From NCBI GenBank assembly GCA_963812965.1, contig CAWEXG010000002.1, positions 248,001 to 312,000 of the forward strand: a DNA stretch of 64,000 nt, written 5' to 3'. Shown here piece by piece: positions 1 through 9,808 of this stretch. Position 1 is the stretch's first letter; the number at the start of each line of letters is the position of its first letter. Position numbers and translations under genes: made by a program. The notes beneath the pieces are model-generated. The model saw only the letters and a program-made list of their open reading frames with translations. It was not told where the DNA came from and made no database searches. Source of the DNA: DASXMT01 sp963812965 (GTDB lineage Bacteria > Actinomycetota > Acidimicrobiia > Acidimicrobiales > RAAP-2).

Positions 1-231
1 CTGTCGATCGGTGACCTGGCCAACGTATTGCAACGAGCCGGAGCAGTCCGGGGCATGGAGACGGACATCAACACGTCGTGGGTCAACTTCTTCAGCTTCG
101 ACCCTGCACCGGGACAGCCGGCGGCACCGTCCAACGGCACCACCCTGACCAGCGATGAGGTGAACTCGCCCTCACGGTACTTTGCGCCGTGCGCCCGGGA
201 CTTCATCACCATGTCCGCCCGGGTCCCCTAA
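1..231 (+). CDS. C-terminal fragment of a phosphodiester glycosidase-like secreted protein
   Basis: Only the last ~76 codons are present; the frame is open from the first base to TAA. The text 'SIGDLANVLQRAGAVRGME' followed by 'DINTSWVNFF' resembles the end of NAGPA-type phosphodiester glycosidase proteins of actinobacteria, which are usually exported and act on cell-surface glycoconjugates. The family call rests on motif recall alone. The start and catalytic part lie outside the window. It converges on the dprE2 operon, whose last gene ends about 110 bases downstream on the other strand. Confidence 0.55.
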   Translation: MSIGDLANVLQRAGAVRGMETDINTSWVNFFSFDPAPGQPAAPSNGTTLTSDEVNSPSRYFAPCARDFITMSARVP

Positions 232-339
232 TCACAGACGGAGTTCCAGAAGAAACAGTTGGGTCCCAGGGAGTCCCTATCGGACCTGTCGGCTCCTCTG
301 GAACGTCCGGTGGCGAGAGAAGGTCGAGCCGTCGAGCGG

Positions 340-1102
340 TCAACCGGGCATCCGTCGCCACAACGGGCCGGGCAGGTGCCGCATCACGGCGAAGACCCAC
401 CGAAGGACCGAGGGGACGTAGACCACGGATGCCCCGGACTCGATCCCGTGGACCACGGCGGTGGCCACGTCGTCTGGTGTGGTCGAGAACGGGGCGGGGC
501 TCATCCCCTCGGTCATCCGCCCGACCACGAACCCCGGACGGACGATGATGACCCGGACGCCACTCCCCACCAGGGAGTCGCTCAGACCCTGCGAGAAGGC
601 GTCGAGACCGGACTTCGACGAGCCGTAGATGAAGTTGGCCCTGCGGGCGCGCTCGCCGGCCACCGAGGACAGCACGACCAGACGGCCGTGCCCCTGTGCC
701 CGGAGGCGGGCGGCGATGGCCAGCATGACCGCGGCCACGCCGGTGAAGTTGGTGGCGATCACCTCGGCGGCGGCCACTGGGTCGTGCTCGTCGGTGTCCT
801 GGTTGCCCAGCACGCCGGCGGCCACCACCACCACGTCGAAGTCGCCGAACCGTTCGAAGACGTCGGTGGCGAACGCGGCGTGGCTGCTGACGTCGGTGAC
901 GTCGAGCTCCACGGTCTCCACCGTGCTCGCTCCCGCTCGCTTTGCCACCTCGGCGGCTTCGGCCAGACGGGGGCTTTTCCGGCCGGCCAGGACCACCGTG
1001 CGGCACCGGTTGGGCACCAGCTGCTTGCACGATGGCCTGGGCGATCTCAGAGGAGCCTCCCAGCACCAGCACCGACTGCGGTCGTCCCACTGCATCGATC
1101 AT
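340..1102 (-). CDS. dprE2: Decaprenylphosphoryl-D-2-keto-erythropentose reductase DprE2 (one frameshift)
   Basis: DprE2 is the short-chain dehydrogenase that reduces the 2-keto intermediate made by DprE1, giving decaprenylphosphoryl-arabinose, the arabinose donor for cell-envelope arabinans. The N-terminus reads 'MIDAVGRPQSVLVLGGSSEI', a Rossmann nucleotide-binding loop. The rest contains the NAG-like 'AAGVLGN', the catalytic 'YGSSK' (YxxxK), and 'IVRPGFV'. Start and body are in different frames: near 1021-1028 the + strand reads CTGCTTGCACG where CTGCTGCACG would restore 'AIVQQLVPNRCRTVVLAGR', so one base is probably extra. The ATG overlaps the dprE1 stop (ATGA), implying translational coupling. 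About 254 aa once repaired, normal for the family. Confidence 0.88.
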
Positions 1103-2745
1103 GTCTCGGTCCGTCCTGTTCGCTCTCGTGGCTGTTTCTTCTTGGCGCTCGGTGCGCCCTTCTTCGTTGTCGGCAGGCAGCCTTCTTGGCCGTCCGCTTC
1201 GTGGCCGGAGCCCTGGATGTCCCGGTGGTCTTCGCCGCCGATCCTGGTCGTGACGCAGCCGATCGACGGTGGTTCGAACCAGGGTCTACAGCGCACAGTC
1301 CGAGGCGGCGACCCAGGTCCGACTGCAACACGCCCTGCGGGTCGACCCGGTGTTGCACTGTCTTGAACGCGTCCGCATCCGGGTACATCCGCTCGAACAT
1401 GTCTTGGGAGACACGGGAGTCCTTGGCCAGGTATACCCGGCCCCCCACCTCTGCCACCTGCTCGTCGAAATCGTCGAGGAGGCGGTCGAGCTGGTCGTAG
1501 CCGACCGGGAGATCGAGAGCCAGCGTCCATCCGGGCCTGGGGAACGAGAGGGGTCCCGGATCACCGGGCCCGAACCGTTTCAACACGGCCAGGAACGATG
1601 CCAGCTTCAGCTCTGCCAAGCGCTCGATGATGTGCCGGACCGTCTCGGCGTGTTCGTCTGCCACCACGAACTGGTACTGGAGAAAGCCCCGCTTGCCGTA
1701 GAGGCGGTTCCACGCTCCCACCCCATCGAGGGGGTGGAAGAACCCGGTCATGTGATGGGGTTTGCCCACCTGGTGCCTGGGTGCCTTGCGGAACCAGAAC
1801 TCGTTGAACGCTCCGACGGTGAGCGGGTTGAGCAGGCCGCTCGGTGGAGTGATCCCCACGTTGAACAGTGTTTTCGGTGACGAAAGCCCGGGCTTTGCCC
1901 GGCGACCGCTGCAGAGCCGGCGGTAGTTCGTCCATCCGAGCGTGGTCGCCGCGGGTCAGCACGGATCGTCCCAGCTTTGAGCCCCCCGACTGGCAGTCGA
2001 TCCAAGCCACCGAGTACCGGTACCCGTCGTCACCGGAGATCATCTTGGACATGACGTCGTCGAGATCGGATGCTCGTTCGGTGTCGACCAGCATGTAGCT
2101 GGTCTCCACCGGGATCATCTGCAGGGTGGCCTGGGTCACCACGCCGGTGAGCCCCATGCCCCCGGCGGTGGCCCAGAACAGTTCGGGATCCGATGCCGGT
2201 GTCAGCTCCACGGTTCCCGTCGGGGTGACCAGGGTCATCCGGGTCACGTGGGAGCAGAAGCTGCCGTCCACGTGGTGGTTCTTTCCGTGGATATCGGCAG
2301 CAATGGCTCCGCCCACCGTCACCAGCCGGGTTCCCGGGGTGACCGGGACGAACCACCCCAGGGGCACGAACCGTTCCATGAGGGTCTGCAGGCTCACGCC
2401 ACCGCCCACGGTGATCAGGCCGGCATCGAGGTCGACGTGGTGGATGGCGTCGAGCCAGGTGGCGTCGATGACCGTCCCGCCCGCGTTCTGGGCGGCGTCC
2501 CCGTAGCTGCGGCCCAACCCGCGAGCGATGAGCCCACGGCTGGACCGGTTATCGCCAACGGCTGCGGACATCACGGTGTCCACGACGTCTGGGTGGACGG
2601 CGTGGACCACGTCGGCCGCCGTCGCTGCTGTGCGTCCCCACCCGGTCAGCTCCGATCGCACGGCGCCGTCGTCCGACCCGCTTCGTACAGCGCCACCGCC
2701 CGATGTGTTGCGCCTCGTGCTCAGGTCAGGCATAGACCCCCACAA
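1099..2745 (-). CDS. dprE1: Decaprenylphosphoryl-beta-D-ribose 2-oxidase DprE1 (two frameshifts)
   Basis: FAD-dependent oxidase for the first step of decaprenylphosphoryl-ribose epimerisation. It shows the FAD_binding_4 signatures 'GLGRSYGDAAQNAGG' and 'GGAIAADIHGKNHH', and the C-terminal 'GGRVYLAKDSR' and 'QSDLGRRLGL'. The frame breaks near 1866-1875 (one A too many in GAAAAC restores 'FVTETLFNVGITPPSG') and again near 1175-1190. The position matching Mycobacterium Cys387, in 'PGWTLALDLP', is alanine. After the normal C-terminus a Lys/Ala/Thr-rich basic tail of about 50 residues runs to the stop that overlaps dprE2. The start could be 2745 or the ATG at 2733 ('MPDLSTRR'); both overlap the end of the upstream ubiA-type gene, so the three genes form one operon. 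Confidence 0.88.
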
Positions 2746-3748
2746 CGATCAGGACGACCCACGACAGCCCGTAGATCTGCAGCCTTCGGTCCCCCAGAGC
2801 CAGATCCTCCGGGCTGGAGCCGAGGCCGGCGTCGAGCTGGCGCACCACCTGGAGGAGTCCCAACACGAACGGAACGATCGAGATCTGGAACCAGATCGGG
2901 TGGTGTCCGGGGTGGATCTCCGCCGCCCGTTCGAACGCCCACAGGCAGTAGGCGGTCACGGTCACTGCGGCCGACAGGGTCCGGACCGTCTGCAGGAAGG
3001 ACGGGTCGTACTGTCCAAGGGTCTGTCGCACCTGTGCGTGGTTGGCGCCCAGGAGCTTCTGCTCGCCCGACCGTTTTCCGGTCACGATGAGCAGTGAGCC
3101 GAAGGAGGCGACGATCAGGAACCAGTTGGAGAGCAAGACGCCGGTGGCGATGCCCCCGGCGATGGCCCGCAGGACGAACCCGGAGCTGACGGCGGCGAGG
3201 TCGACGATCGGTTCGTGTTTGAGCCAGAGGCTGTAGATCGTGGTGATCGCCACGTACAGCCCGACGACCAGAGCAAGCCGGTAGCCGGCCAGCCACCACG
3301 ACAGCACGAGGGCGGCGACCAACAGGACGGCGCCGGCGCCCGAGGCCAGCGCGGGCGAGACGACCCCGGACGCCACCGGACGGGACCGCTTGGTGGGATG
3401 GAGCCGGTCCCGATCGGCGTCGATGGAGTCGTTGATGAAGTACGTGCCTGAGGCAGCCACGCAGAAGATGCCGAACGCGCCCAGGGCCTTGAGCAGCGAG
3501 GTCCCGTGGGTGAGCACGCCGGCGGCTGCCGGCGCCACGAAGACCAACAGGTTCTTGATCCACTGCCGGGGCCGGGCCATCCTGGCCATGCCGCGGACAA
3601 CCGAGCCGAGCCCCGTGGTGACGGGGTGGTCGGTGCTCTCGTCCGGGGGTTCCTCCGGTGGTTCCACGGCTTCGGCCGGCGTGGTCACGGCGCCCTCCGA
3701 TCCTGGGTCATCGACCTCGCAGGCGTCCGTACGAAGGTACCACGCCAC
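2726..3748 (-). CDS. UbiA-family decaprenyl-phosphate phosphoribosyltransferase
   Basis: Integral-membrane prenyltransferase that would transfer phosphoribose from PRPP to decaprenyl phosphate, the entry step to decaprenylphosphoryl-arabinose. After a ~50-residue acidic/proline-rich N-terminus come 'ARPRQWIKNLLVF', the first Asp motif 'YFINDSIDADRDRLHPTKR' (NDxxD), then several hydrophobic helices ending 'LSWVVLIVVGVYA'. About 340 aa; the mycobacterial homologue (Rv3806c type) is shorter at the N-terminus, so an internal start such as 'MARMARPRQW' is possible. First gene of a ubiA-dprE1-dprE2 operon, with its stop inside the start region of dprE1. Function is assigned from both the motif and the operon. 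Confidence 0.85.
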   Translation of the reverse strand: MAWYLRTDACEVDDPGSEGAVTTPAEAVEPPEEPPDESTDHPVTTGLGSVVRGMARMARPRQWIKNLLVFVAPAAAGVLTHGTSLLKALGAFGIFCVAASGTYFINDSIDADRDRLHPTKRSRPVASGVVSPALASGAGAVLLVAALVLSWWLAGYRLALVVGLYVAITTIYSLWLKHEPIVDLAAVSSGFVLRAIAGGIATGVLLSNWFLIVASFGSLLIVTGKRSGEQKLLGANHAQVRQTLGQYDPSFLQTVRTLSAAVTVTAYCLWAFERAAEIHPGHHPIWFQISIVPFVLGLLQVVRQLDAGLGSSPEDLALGDRRLQIYGLSWVVLIVVGVYA

Positions 3749-3885
3749 ATACGGTGATCTGCTCGTATGCCGCAGTCACCCGCAGGTGACGGACCTCCCA
3801 GCAGGCCTCCGTCAGTACCCTCCCAGCAGGCACGGCGCACCTCGTCTGGCGCTGGGCAGGGTATGAGCGCTTAGTATCGGCGTCC

Positions 3886-4293
3886 GTGAAACGACCCTAT
3901 CGAGTGGTCGTGGCCAAGCCCGGTCTGGACGGGCACGACCGCGGCGCCAAGGTCATTGCCAGAGCGCTGCGTGATGCCGGCTTCGAGGTCATCTACACCG
4001 GCCTCCATCAGACACCTGAACAGGTTGTCCGTGCAGTGGTCCAGGAGGACGCCGATGCCGTCGGGCTGTCGCTCCTCTCCGGTGCCCATCTCACGCTGGT
4101 GCCCAGGGTGATCGCCGGCCTGCGCGAGGAGGGTCGTGGTGACGTCCTCGTCTTGGTCGGGGGCATCATTCCCGAAGGGGACATCCCGGTCCTGAAGGAC
4201 CAGGGTGTGGCCGAGGTGTTCACACCCGGTGCCCCTCTTCCCGCCATCGGCACCTGGCTCGAGGCGACCCTCGACGAGCGCGAGGGCGACTGA
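3886..4293 (+). CDS. Stand-alone cobalamin-binding domain, methylmalonyl-CoA mutase type
   Basis: 135-aa B12-binding domain matching the C-terminal domain of methylmalonyl-CoA mutase. It carries the cobalamin-ligating 'DGHDRG' (DxHxxG), 'SLLSGAHL' and the 'VGGIIPEGD' loop. As a separate polypeptide it would pair with a mutase catalytic subunit (methylmalonyl-CoA, isobutyryl-CoA or ethylmalonyl-CoA type) encoded elsewhere. The GTG start gives 'MKRPYRVVVAKPGLDGHDRG', the usual N-terminus. It lies immediately upstream of sucCD, fitting a route by which methylmalonyl-CoA-derived succinyl-CoA enters the TCA cycle; that link is inference. Confidence 0.85.
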   Translation: MKRPYRVVVAKPGLDGHDRGAKVIARALRDAGFEVIYTGLHQTPEQVVRAVVQEDADAVGLSLLSGAHLTLVPRVIAGLREEGRGDVLVLVGGIIPEGDIPVLKDQGVAEVFTPGAPLPAIGTWLEATLDEREGD

Positions 4294-4410
4294 AGCCAGA
4301 GCCACACGCTAGGGTTGCACGACATCCGGAGCAAACGCAGCACAGCACTTTCAACGGCAGTCCGAATCAGATACAGAACAGACAGAGACATACAGAGAGG
4401 AACGGATCCG

Positions 4411-5560
4411 GTGGATCTCTTCGAATATCAGGGCAAGCAGTACTTCGCCCGTTTCGGCATTCCCACCTCGAAGGGAGGTGTCGCCGATACCGTCGACGAG
4501 GCCGTGCGGCAGGCCGAGCAGGCCGGCTACCCCGTCGTCGTGAAGGCTCAGGTCAAGGTGGGCGGCCGGGGCAAGGCTGGTGGCGTGAAGCTGGCCAACG
4601 ACGCCGACGAGGTGCGCACCCACGCCGGGAACATCCTCGGGCTGGACATCAAGGGCCACGTGGTGGAGCGCCTGTGGATCGAGCACGCCTCCGACATCGC
4701 CCGTGAGTACTACGCCAGCTTCACCCTCGACCGAGCGGCCAAGCGTCACCTGGGCATGCTCTCGGCCGAGGGGGGGGTCGAGATCGAAGAGGTGGCCGTC
4801 ACCAACCCCGACGCCATCGCCATGATCCATATCGATCCTGTCGACGGGTTGGACGAGGAGCAGGCCCGTCGTTGGGTCGACGAGGCCAACCTGGACGAGG
4901 AGGCAAGGGCCCAGGCGGCCGAACTCCTGGTGCGCCTGTACCGGTGCTACGTCGAAGGCGACTGCGACCTGGCGGAGATCAACCCGCTCATCCTCACCCC
5001 CGAGGGGCGGGTGCACGCGCTCGACGCCAAGGTGACGCTCGACGACAACGCCTCGTACCGCCATCCCGAGTGGGAGGAGTTCGCCGGGAGCGACGTCGAG
5101 GACGAACGCGAGGCCCGGGCCAAGGAGCGGGGCCTCAACTACATCGGGCTCGACGGCTCGGTGGGCATCATCGCCAACGGGGCCGGGCTGGCCATGAGCA
5201 CGCTCGACGTGGTCAACCAGTGCGGTGGCTCTGCCGCCAACTTCCTGGACATCGGCGGTGGCGCCAACGCCGACGTGATGGCGGCGGCTCTCGAGGTCAT
5301 CAACTCGGATCCGGCCGTCCGGTCCATCTTCGTCAACATCTTCGGGGGTATCACCCGGGTGGACGAGGTGGCCAACGGGCGTGCTCGAGGCGCTCAAGCG
5401 GGTGGACATCTCGTCGCCCATCGTGCTGCGCCTCGACGGCACCAACGCCGTCGCCGGCCGGGAGATCCTGGCCGACCATCTCTCGGACCGCCTGGTTGCC
5501 GAGCCGACCATGATCGATGCGGCTCGACGCGTCGTCGCACTTGCAGGAGGACAGTCGTGA
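4411..5560 (+). CDS. sucC: Succinyl-CoA ligase beta subunit SucC (one frameshift)
   Basis: ADP/GDP-forming succinyl-CoA synthetase beta subunit. The GTG start is chosen because a GAGAGGAAC ribosome-binding site precedes it and the protein begins 'MDLFEYQGKQYFARFGIP', the conserved N-terminus. ATP-grasp motifs follow, including 'VKAQVKVGGRGKAGGVKLA', 'EINPLI' and 'VNIFGGITR'. Near 5377-5381 the sequence reads AACGGGCGTG; removing one G gives 'EVANGVLEALKRVDISSPIV' and restores the frame to TGA. That stop overlaps the sucD GTG (GTGA), with AGGAGG 7 bases upstream. The repaired length (~382 aa) is normal, so the indel looks technical. Confidence 0.92.
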
Positions 5561-6448
5561 GCATCTTCGTCGACGAGCAGACCACCGTGGTGGTCCAGGG
5601 GATCAGCCCCACCAGCCAGGGCCTCTACCACGGGCTCCGGAACCGGGACTACGGGACCAAGATCGTGGCCGGGACCAACCCCAACCGTGGCGGCGAGGAG
5701 ATCGAGGGGATCCCGGTGTTCGCCACCGTGGCCGAAGCGGTGGAAGCGACCGGTGCCAACGCGTCGTTCATCTCCGTGCCACCGAAGTTCGCTGCCGACG
5801 CCATCGTCGAAGCGGCGGCGGCCGGCGTGCCGTTCGTGGTGTGCATCACCGAGGGCATACCTGCCCAGGACGAAGCGCTGGCGTACAACCGGTTGGTTCG
5901 GGAGTTCCCCGGTACCCGGCTGCTCGGGCCCAACTGCCCGGGAATCATCTCGCCGGGCAAGTGCAACATCGGCATCACCTCGGGCGACATCGCCATGCCC
6001 GGGGGACCGGTCGGCATCGTGAGCCGGTCGGGCACCCTGACCTACCAGGCACTCCACGAGCTGTCGCAGCAGGGCGTGGGCCAGACCACCTGTGTGGGCA
6101 TCGGCGGGCGACCCGGTGCCGGGGACCAGCTTCATCGACTGCCTGGCTGCGTTCGAGGCCGACCCGGACACCCGTGCCGTCATGATGATCGGTGAGATCG
6201 GTGGATCCGCCGAGGAGGAGGCGGCCGAGTACATCGGCTCGTCGATGACCAAGCCGGTCGTGTCGTACGTGGCCGGGGTGACGGCGCCTCCGGGCCGGAA
6301 GATGGGCCACGCCGGCGCCATCATCTCCGGCTCGAAGGGCACGGCTCAGGCCAAGATGGAGGCGTTGGCCGCTGTCGGCGTCACGGTGGCCCAGAACCCG
6401 ACCGAAGCCGGCGAGGCGATGGTTGACGTTGTCCGAAAGCTCGACTGA
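5557..6448 (+). CDS. sucD: Succinyl-CoA ligase alpha subunit SucD (one frameshift)
   Basis: Alpha subunit carrying the CoA-binding domain and the phosphorylated histidine. The GTG start overlaps the sucC stop. Visible motifs are 'GLRNRDYGTKIVAGTNP', 'LLGPNCPGIISPG', 'VSRSGTLTYQA' and the active-site 'KMGHAGAI'. At about 6107-6113 the text GGCGGGCGACC contains one G too many; deleting it gives 'CVGIGGDPVPGTSFIDCL', the canonical CoA-ligase motif. The repaired length is near 297 aa, as expected. Translation is coupled to sucC. The stop lies inside the convergent gene downstream by about 68 bases. Confidence 0.92.
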
Positions 6449-7274
6449 TCACTGACGCCCGACGTCGGCGGTGCCGGCGTCGGTGCGACACGACGTGCCG
6501 GCGTCGTGCCACCAACGAGCTGGCTACCAGGCCGACCAGCACGATGCCCCCGACGATCCACGGCCACGTGCGCGGTCGGGCCGGCGTCGGGGTCGGCATG
6601 GTCGACTGCTTGGGCAGTGCGTACCGGTACTGCGTGCGGGCGAACGAGCTGACCGTCGCAGTTGCCGGGCTCGTGCCGGTCGAGAAGACGGAGACGAGGT
6701 TCTCGACGTCGCCAGTCTGGAACAGCACCGCGCTCACGATGAACGGCGACGTGGTGGCGGTGGCGGGAGCGGTCAGGTTGTAGCCACGGGCACCGGGGAT
6801 CCCGGTGGGGACGAAGGTGGAGGTCAGTGTGAAATCGGTGCGACCCTTCGGCCCGCTGAGCTCGGTGCCGAGCTCGGCGATCGCTCTTCTGGCCAGTGAA
6901 CCGGACGAGTAGTGAGCCAACGACACGGCCAGTGCCTGACGTGACAGCGGGTTCCACCACAGCTTCCAGAACGTCGGCAGCGTGTCCGCCGTCCCGCTGC
7001 CGTGGGTGGTCGCCGGTGCCTGCAGGTACAGCGGTGGGCTGACTGGTACGTGGCTTCCTTGGCTCGATGGTTCGGTGGTGGTGGGTTGGTCGGAGGCACC
7101 GTTGCCCACTGCGGTGGCGGTGAAGCCGGCCGGGATGTCCGGTGTGATCAGGGTGGACAGGTCAGCAGACCCTGAAGTGGCGGCAGCAGCAGTCGGAGCG
7201 TGGATGAGCGCTGCGATGCCGGTGGCCGCCAGGACGACACCCAGGACCGTCGGCAGAGGGAACGCTCGTCGCAC
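6381..7274 (-). CDS. Secreted, C-terminally membrane-anchored protein of unknown function
   Basis: About 297 aa from a GTG start chosen because it is the first in-frame start before a clear signal peptide ('VRRAFPLPTVLGVVLAATGI', cleavage near 'AAAATSG'). A Thr/Ser-rich extracellular part with 'PLYLQAPATTHGSG' and 'FWKLWWNPLSRQALAVSLAH' follows, then a transmembrane helix 'TWPWIVGGIVLVGLVASS' and a cytoplasmic Arg/His-rich tail. No catalytic motif is recognised. The last ~20 codons overlap the 3' end of sucD on the opposite strand; a frameshift in the Arg-rich tail could shorten it. It lies between sucD and purN, convergent with sucD and divergent from purN. Confidence 0.6.
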   Translation of the reverse strand: MRRAFPLPTVLGVVLAATGIAALIHAPTAAAATSGSADLSTLITPDIPAGFTATAVGNGASDQPTTTEPSSQGSHVPVSPPLYLQAPATTHGSGTADTLPTFWKLWWNPLSRQALAVSLAHYSSGSLARRAIAELGTELSGPKGRTDFTLTSTFVPTGIPGARGYNLTAPATATTSPFIVSAVLFQTGDVENLVSVFSTGTSPATATVSSFARTQYRYALPKQSTMPTPTPARPRTWPWIVGGIVLVGLVASSLVARRRHVVSHRRRHRRRRASVISRAFGQRQPSPRRLRSGSGPP

Positions 7275-7391
7275 GGCGCCGATGCAACCACGACCCGGCC
7301 TACTCCACAAACTCGGTCGGCCTCCCGGACACCCCTGTTCGACGGCCGGCTGCGCTCCGAGGCGTGGGACCGCTGCTGGTAGCGTGCCCTC

Positions 7392-8055
7392 GTGGATCGC
7401 AGCGTCCCTCCTGGCACTGTGGACGTGGGTGTCTCTAGCACGGTGGGCATCGGTGTCCTGGTGTCGGGAACCGGCACCATCCTGGAGGCGATCCTGGCCG
7501 ACGGATCTCCCGATCCGGCTGGTCGTGGCCGATCGCCCGTGCCGGGGGCTGACCGTCGCCTCCGAGGCAGGGGTCGCTGCCGACCTGGTGGATCGGGCCG
7601 AGTTCGGCGGGTTCGGCCCTGAGTTCGACCGGGTGGCGTACACGCACGCGATCACCGCAGCCTTGCAGCGATCACGCCGTCGACGTGGTGGTGATGGCCG
7701 GGTTCGGGACCGTCCTGGCCGAGCCCATCCACGCCGCGTACCCGGAACGCATCCTGAACACCCACCCCGCCTTGTTGCCGAGCTTTCCGGGATGGCATGC
7801 GGTGGATGACGCGCTCGCTGCCGGGGTGGCGAGACCGGTACCACCGTCCATCTGGCCACCTTGGAGATGGATGCCGGACCGATCCTGGCCCAACGAGCGG
7901 TGCCCATCCTTCCCGGGGACACCCGAGAGAGCCTGCACGAGCGGATCAAAGGGGTGGAGCGCACCCTCTACCCCGCTACCATCCGGGAGTTCATCGACGG
8001 GTTGGCGGCCACCCCGGTGCATGCACGAGGATCGGAGCCGGAGGTGGAGGAATGA
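7392..8055 (+). CDS. purN: Phosphoribosylglycinamide formyltransferase PurN (three frameshifts)
   Basis: GART enzyme using 10-formyl-THF in purine synthesis. Pieces in order: 'GIGVLVSGTGTILEAILAD', then 'LPIRLVVADRPCRGLTVA' in a second frame, then 'VVMAGFGTVLAEPIHAAY' and the catalytic 'ILNTHPALLPSFPGWHAV', then 'TTVHLATLEMDAGPILAQ' and 'ERIKGVERTLYP'. Frame changes fall near 7500, 7670 and 7830. Together they cover a complete ~215-aa enzyme, so sequencing indels are likelier than decay. The GTG start is provisional. The stop TGA overlaps the purH ATG (ATGA), the usual purN-purH coupling. Confidence 0.85.
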
Positions 8056-9674
8056 GGGCACTACTGTCCGTGTACGACAAGACCGGCCTGGAGGATCTGG
8101 CCCGCGGCCTGACCGAGCTGGGCTGGGAGCTGATCTCGAGCGGTGGGACGTCGACGACCCTGGCCAAGGCCGGCATCGCTCACATCGAGGTAGCGGAGCT
8201 GACCGGTGCTCCCGAGATGCTCGGGGGTCGGGTCAAGACCCTGCACCCCGTCGTCCACGGTGGGATCCTGGCCGACCGGTCGAAGCCGGACCATCTGGCT
8301 GACGTGGAACGCCAGGGCATCGGCCTCATCGACCTGGTCGTGTGCAACCTCTACCCGTTCTCGTCCGATCCGTCGATCGAGCTGATCGACGTCGGTGGGC
8401 CCACCATGGTCCGGGCGGCGGCGAAGAACCACGCCCACGTCGGGATCGTGGTCGATCCGGACGAGTACGACGCGGTCCTCGACGGAGCTGCGGTCGAACG
8501 GGTCGCTGTCGGAGGAGACGAGGCGTCGGGCTGGCTCGGGCTGCCTTCGCCCACACTGCCGCCTACGACGCAGCCATCGTGGCGTGGTTCGACGAACCGG
8601 GGCAGTCCGGGGCGGGCGCCGAGACGGTCGAGGGCGCGACGGGTGCCAGAGGAGCGACCGAGGGCGGTACGAACGATGGAACCCCGGAAGAAGGAGCATC
8701 GCAGCATCGCTCTTCCCCCGAGCATCCACCTCACCTTGGAGCGGGCCGGTTCGATGCGGTATGGCGAGAACCCGCACCAGCACGGCGCCCGGTACCGAGT
8801 GGTGGACCAGACGTCGTGGTGGGACCAGGTCGTCCAGCACGGCGGCAAGGAGCTCTCCTACCTGAACGTCTTCGATGCCGATGCGGCGTGGCGTCTGGTG
8901 CACGAGCTGGTGTCCCCGGACGGGCCCGAGGTCGCCGTCGCCATCATCAAGCACGCCAACCCGTGCGGAGCGGCCGTGGCCGACGATCTCACCACCGCCT
9001 ATCAACGAGCGCTCGACGTGCGATCCCATCTCGGCGTTCGGCGGCATCGTGGCCATCGGTGGTCAGGTGACCGTACCGGTGGCCGAAGCGATCGCCGCCG
9101 GGCCCCAGGCCGATCTGATCATCGCCTCGTCGTACGACGACGAGGCGCTGGCCCAGCTGTCCTCGAAGCGGAAGGCGACCCGCTTGCTGTCGGCGCCGGC
9201 ACCCGAGGCGCTCGGAGCGGCAGTACCGGAGCCTCGGGGCCAGCTTCCTCGTGCAGGACGCCGACCGGTTCGTGGCCGACCAGTCGCAGTGGGAGGTGGC
9301 CACGGCCGAGACGCCGACCGAGTCGCAGTGGCGGGACCTGGCCATGGCGTGGCGGGTGTGCGCCCGGACCACGTCGAACGCCATCGCCATCGTGACCGAT
9401 GGTCAAGCTGTGGGGGTGGGCGCGGGTCAGCAGTCACGAGTGGTGGCGGCCGAGATCGCCGTGGCCAAGGCGGAGTCCCGCGGCTCAGGGTGGCGCTGCC
9501 GCCAGCGACGCGTTCTTTCCGTTCCCCGACGGCTTGTTGGTGCTGGCCAACGCCGGGGTGTCGGCCGTCGTCCAGCCGGGAGGCTCGATCCGGGACGGTG
9601 AGGTGATCGCCGCAGCGGACGAAGCGGGGATCGCTGTGGTCACGACCGGTGGCGAGCGCCACTTCAGGCACTGA
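8052..9674 (+). CDS. purH: Bifunctional AICAR transformylase/IMP cyclohydrolase PurH (about five frameshifts)
   Basis: Last two steps of IMP synthesis. The N-terminal MGS-like cyclohydrolase domain is intact: 'MRALLSVYDKTGLEDLARGL', 'LISSGGTSTTLAKAG', 'LGGRVKTLHPVVHGGIL'. The transformylase domain is spread over frames: 'AHTAAYDAAIVAWF', 'MRYGENPHQHGARYR', 'AIIKHANPCGAAVADD', 'DPISAFGGIVAIGG', 'RDLAMAWRVCARTTSNAI' and 'SDAFFPFPDGLLVLANAG'. Frame changes occur near 8520, 8700, 9030, 9235 and 9485. All conserved blocks are present in order, and total length matches a normal ~525-aa PurH. The ATG overlaps the purN stop. Confidence 0.87.
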
Positions 9675-9808
9675 GCGAGCGCGAAGCGAACGATCATGTG
9701 CCGATCTGACCGAACGACGTGCGTATCCCGACCGGACGTTGCCCTGTGCCTCCGCCGGTCCCGATCGCACCGACCGGGTCTCACGGGATCGGACCGAAGG
9801 AGAGCTCG

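Noticed and set aside
6982..7809. Long alternative-frame ORFs opposite or across purN and neighbours
   Set aside because: High GC makes long shadow ORFs common; their translations are Arg/Pro/Gly-rich without motifs, while the real genes carry conserved blocks.
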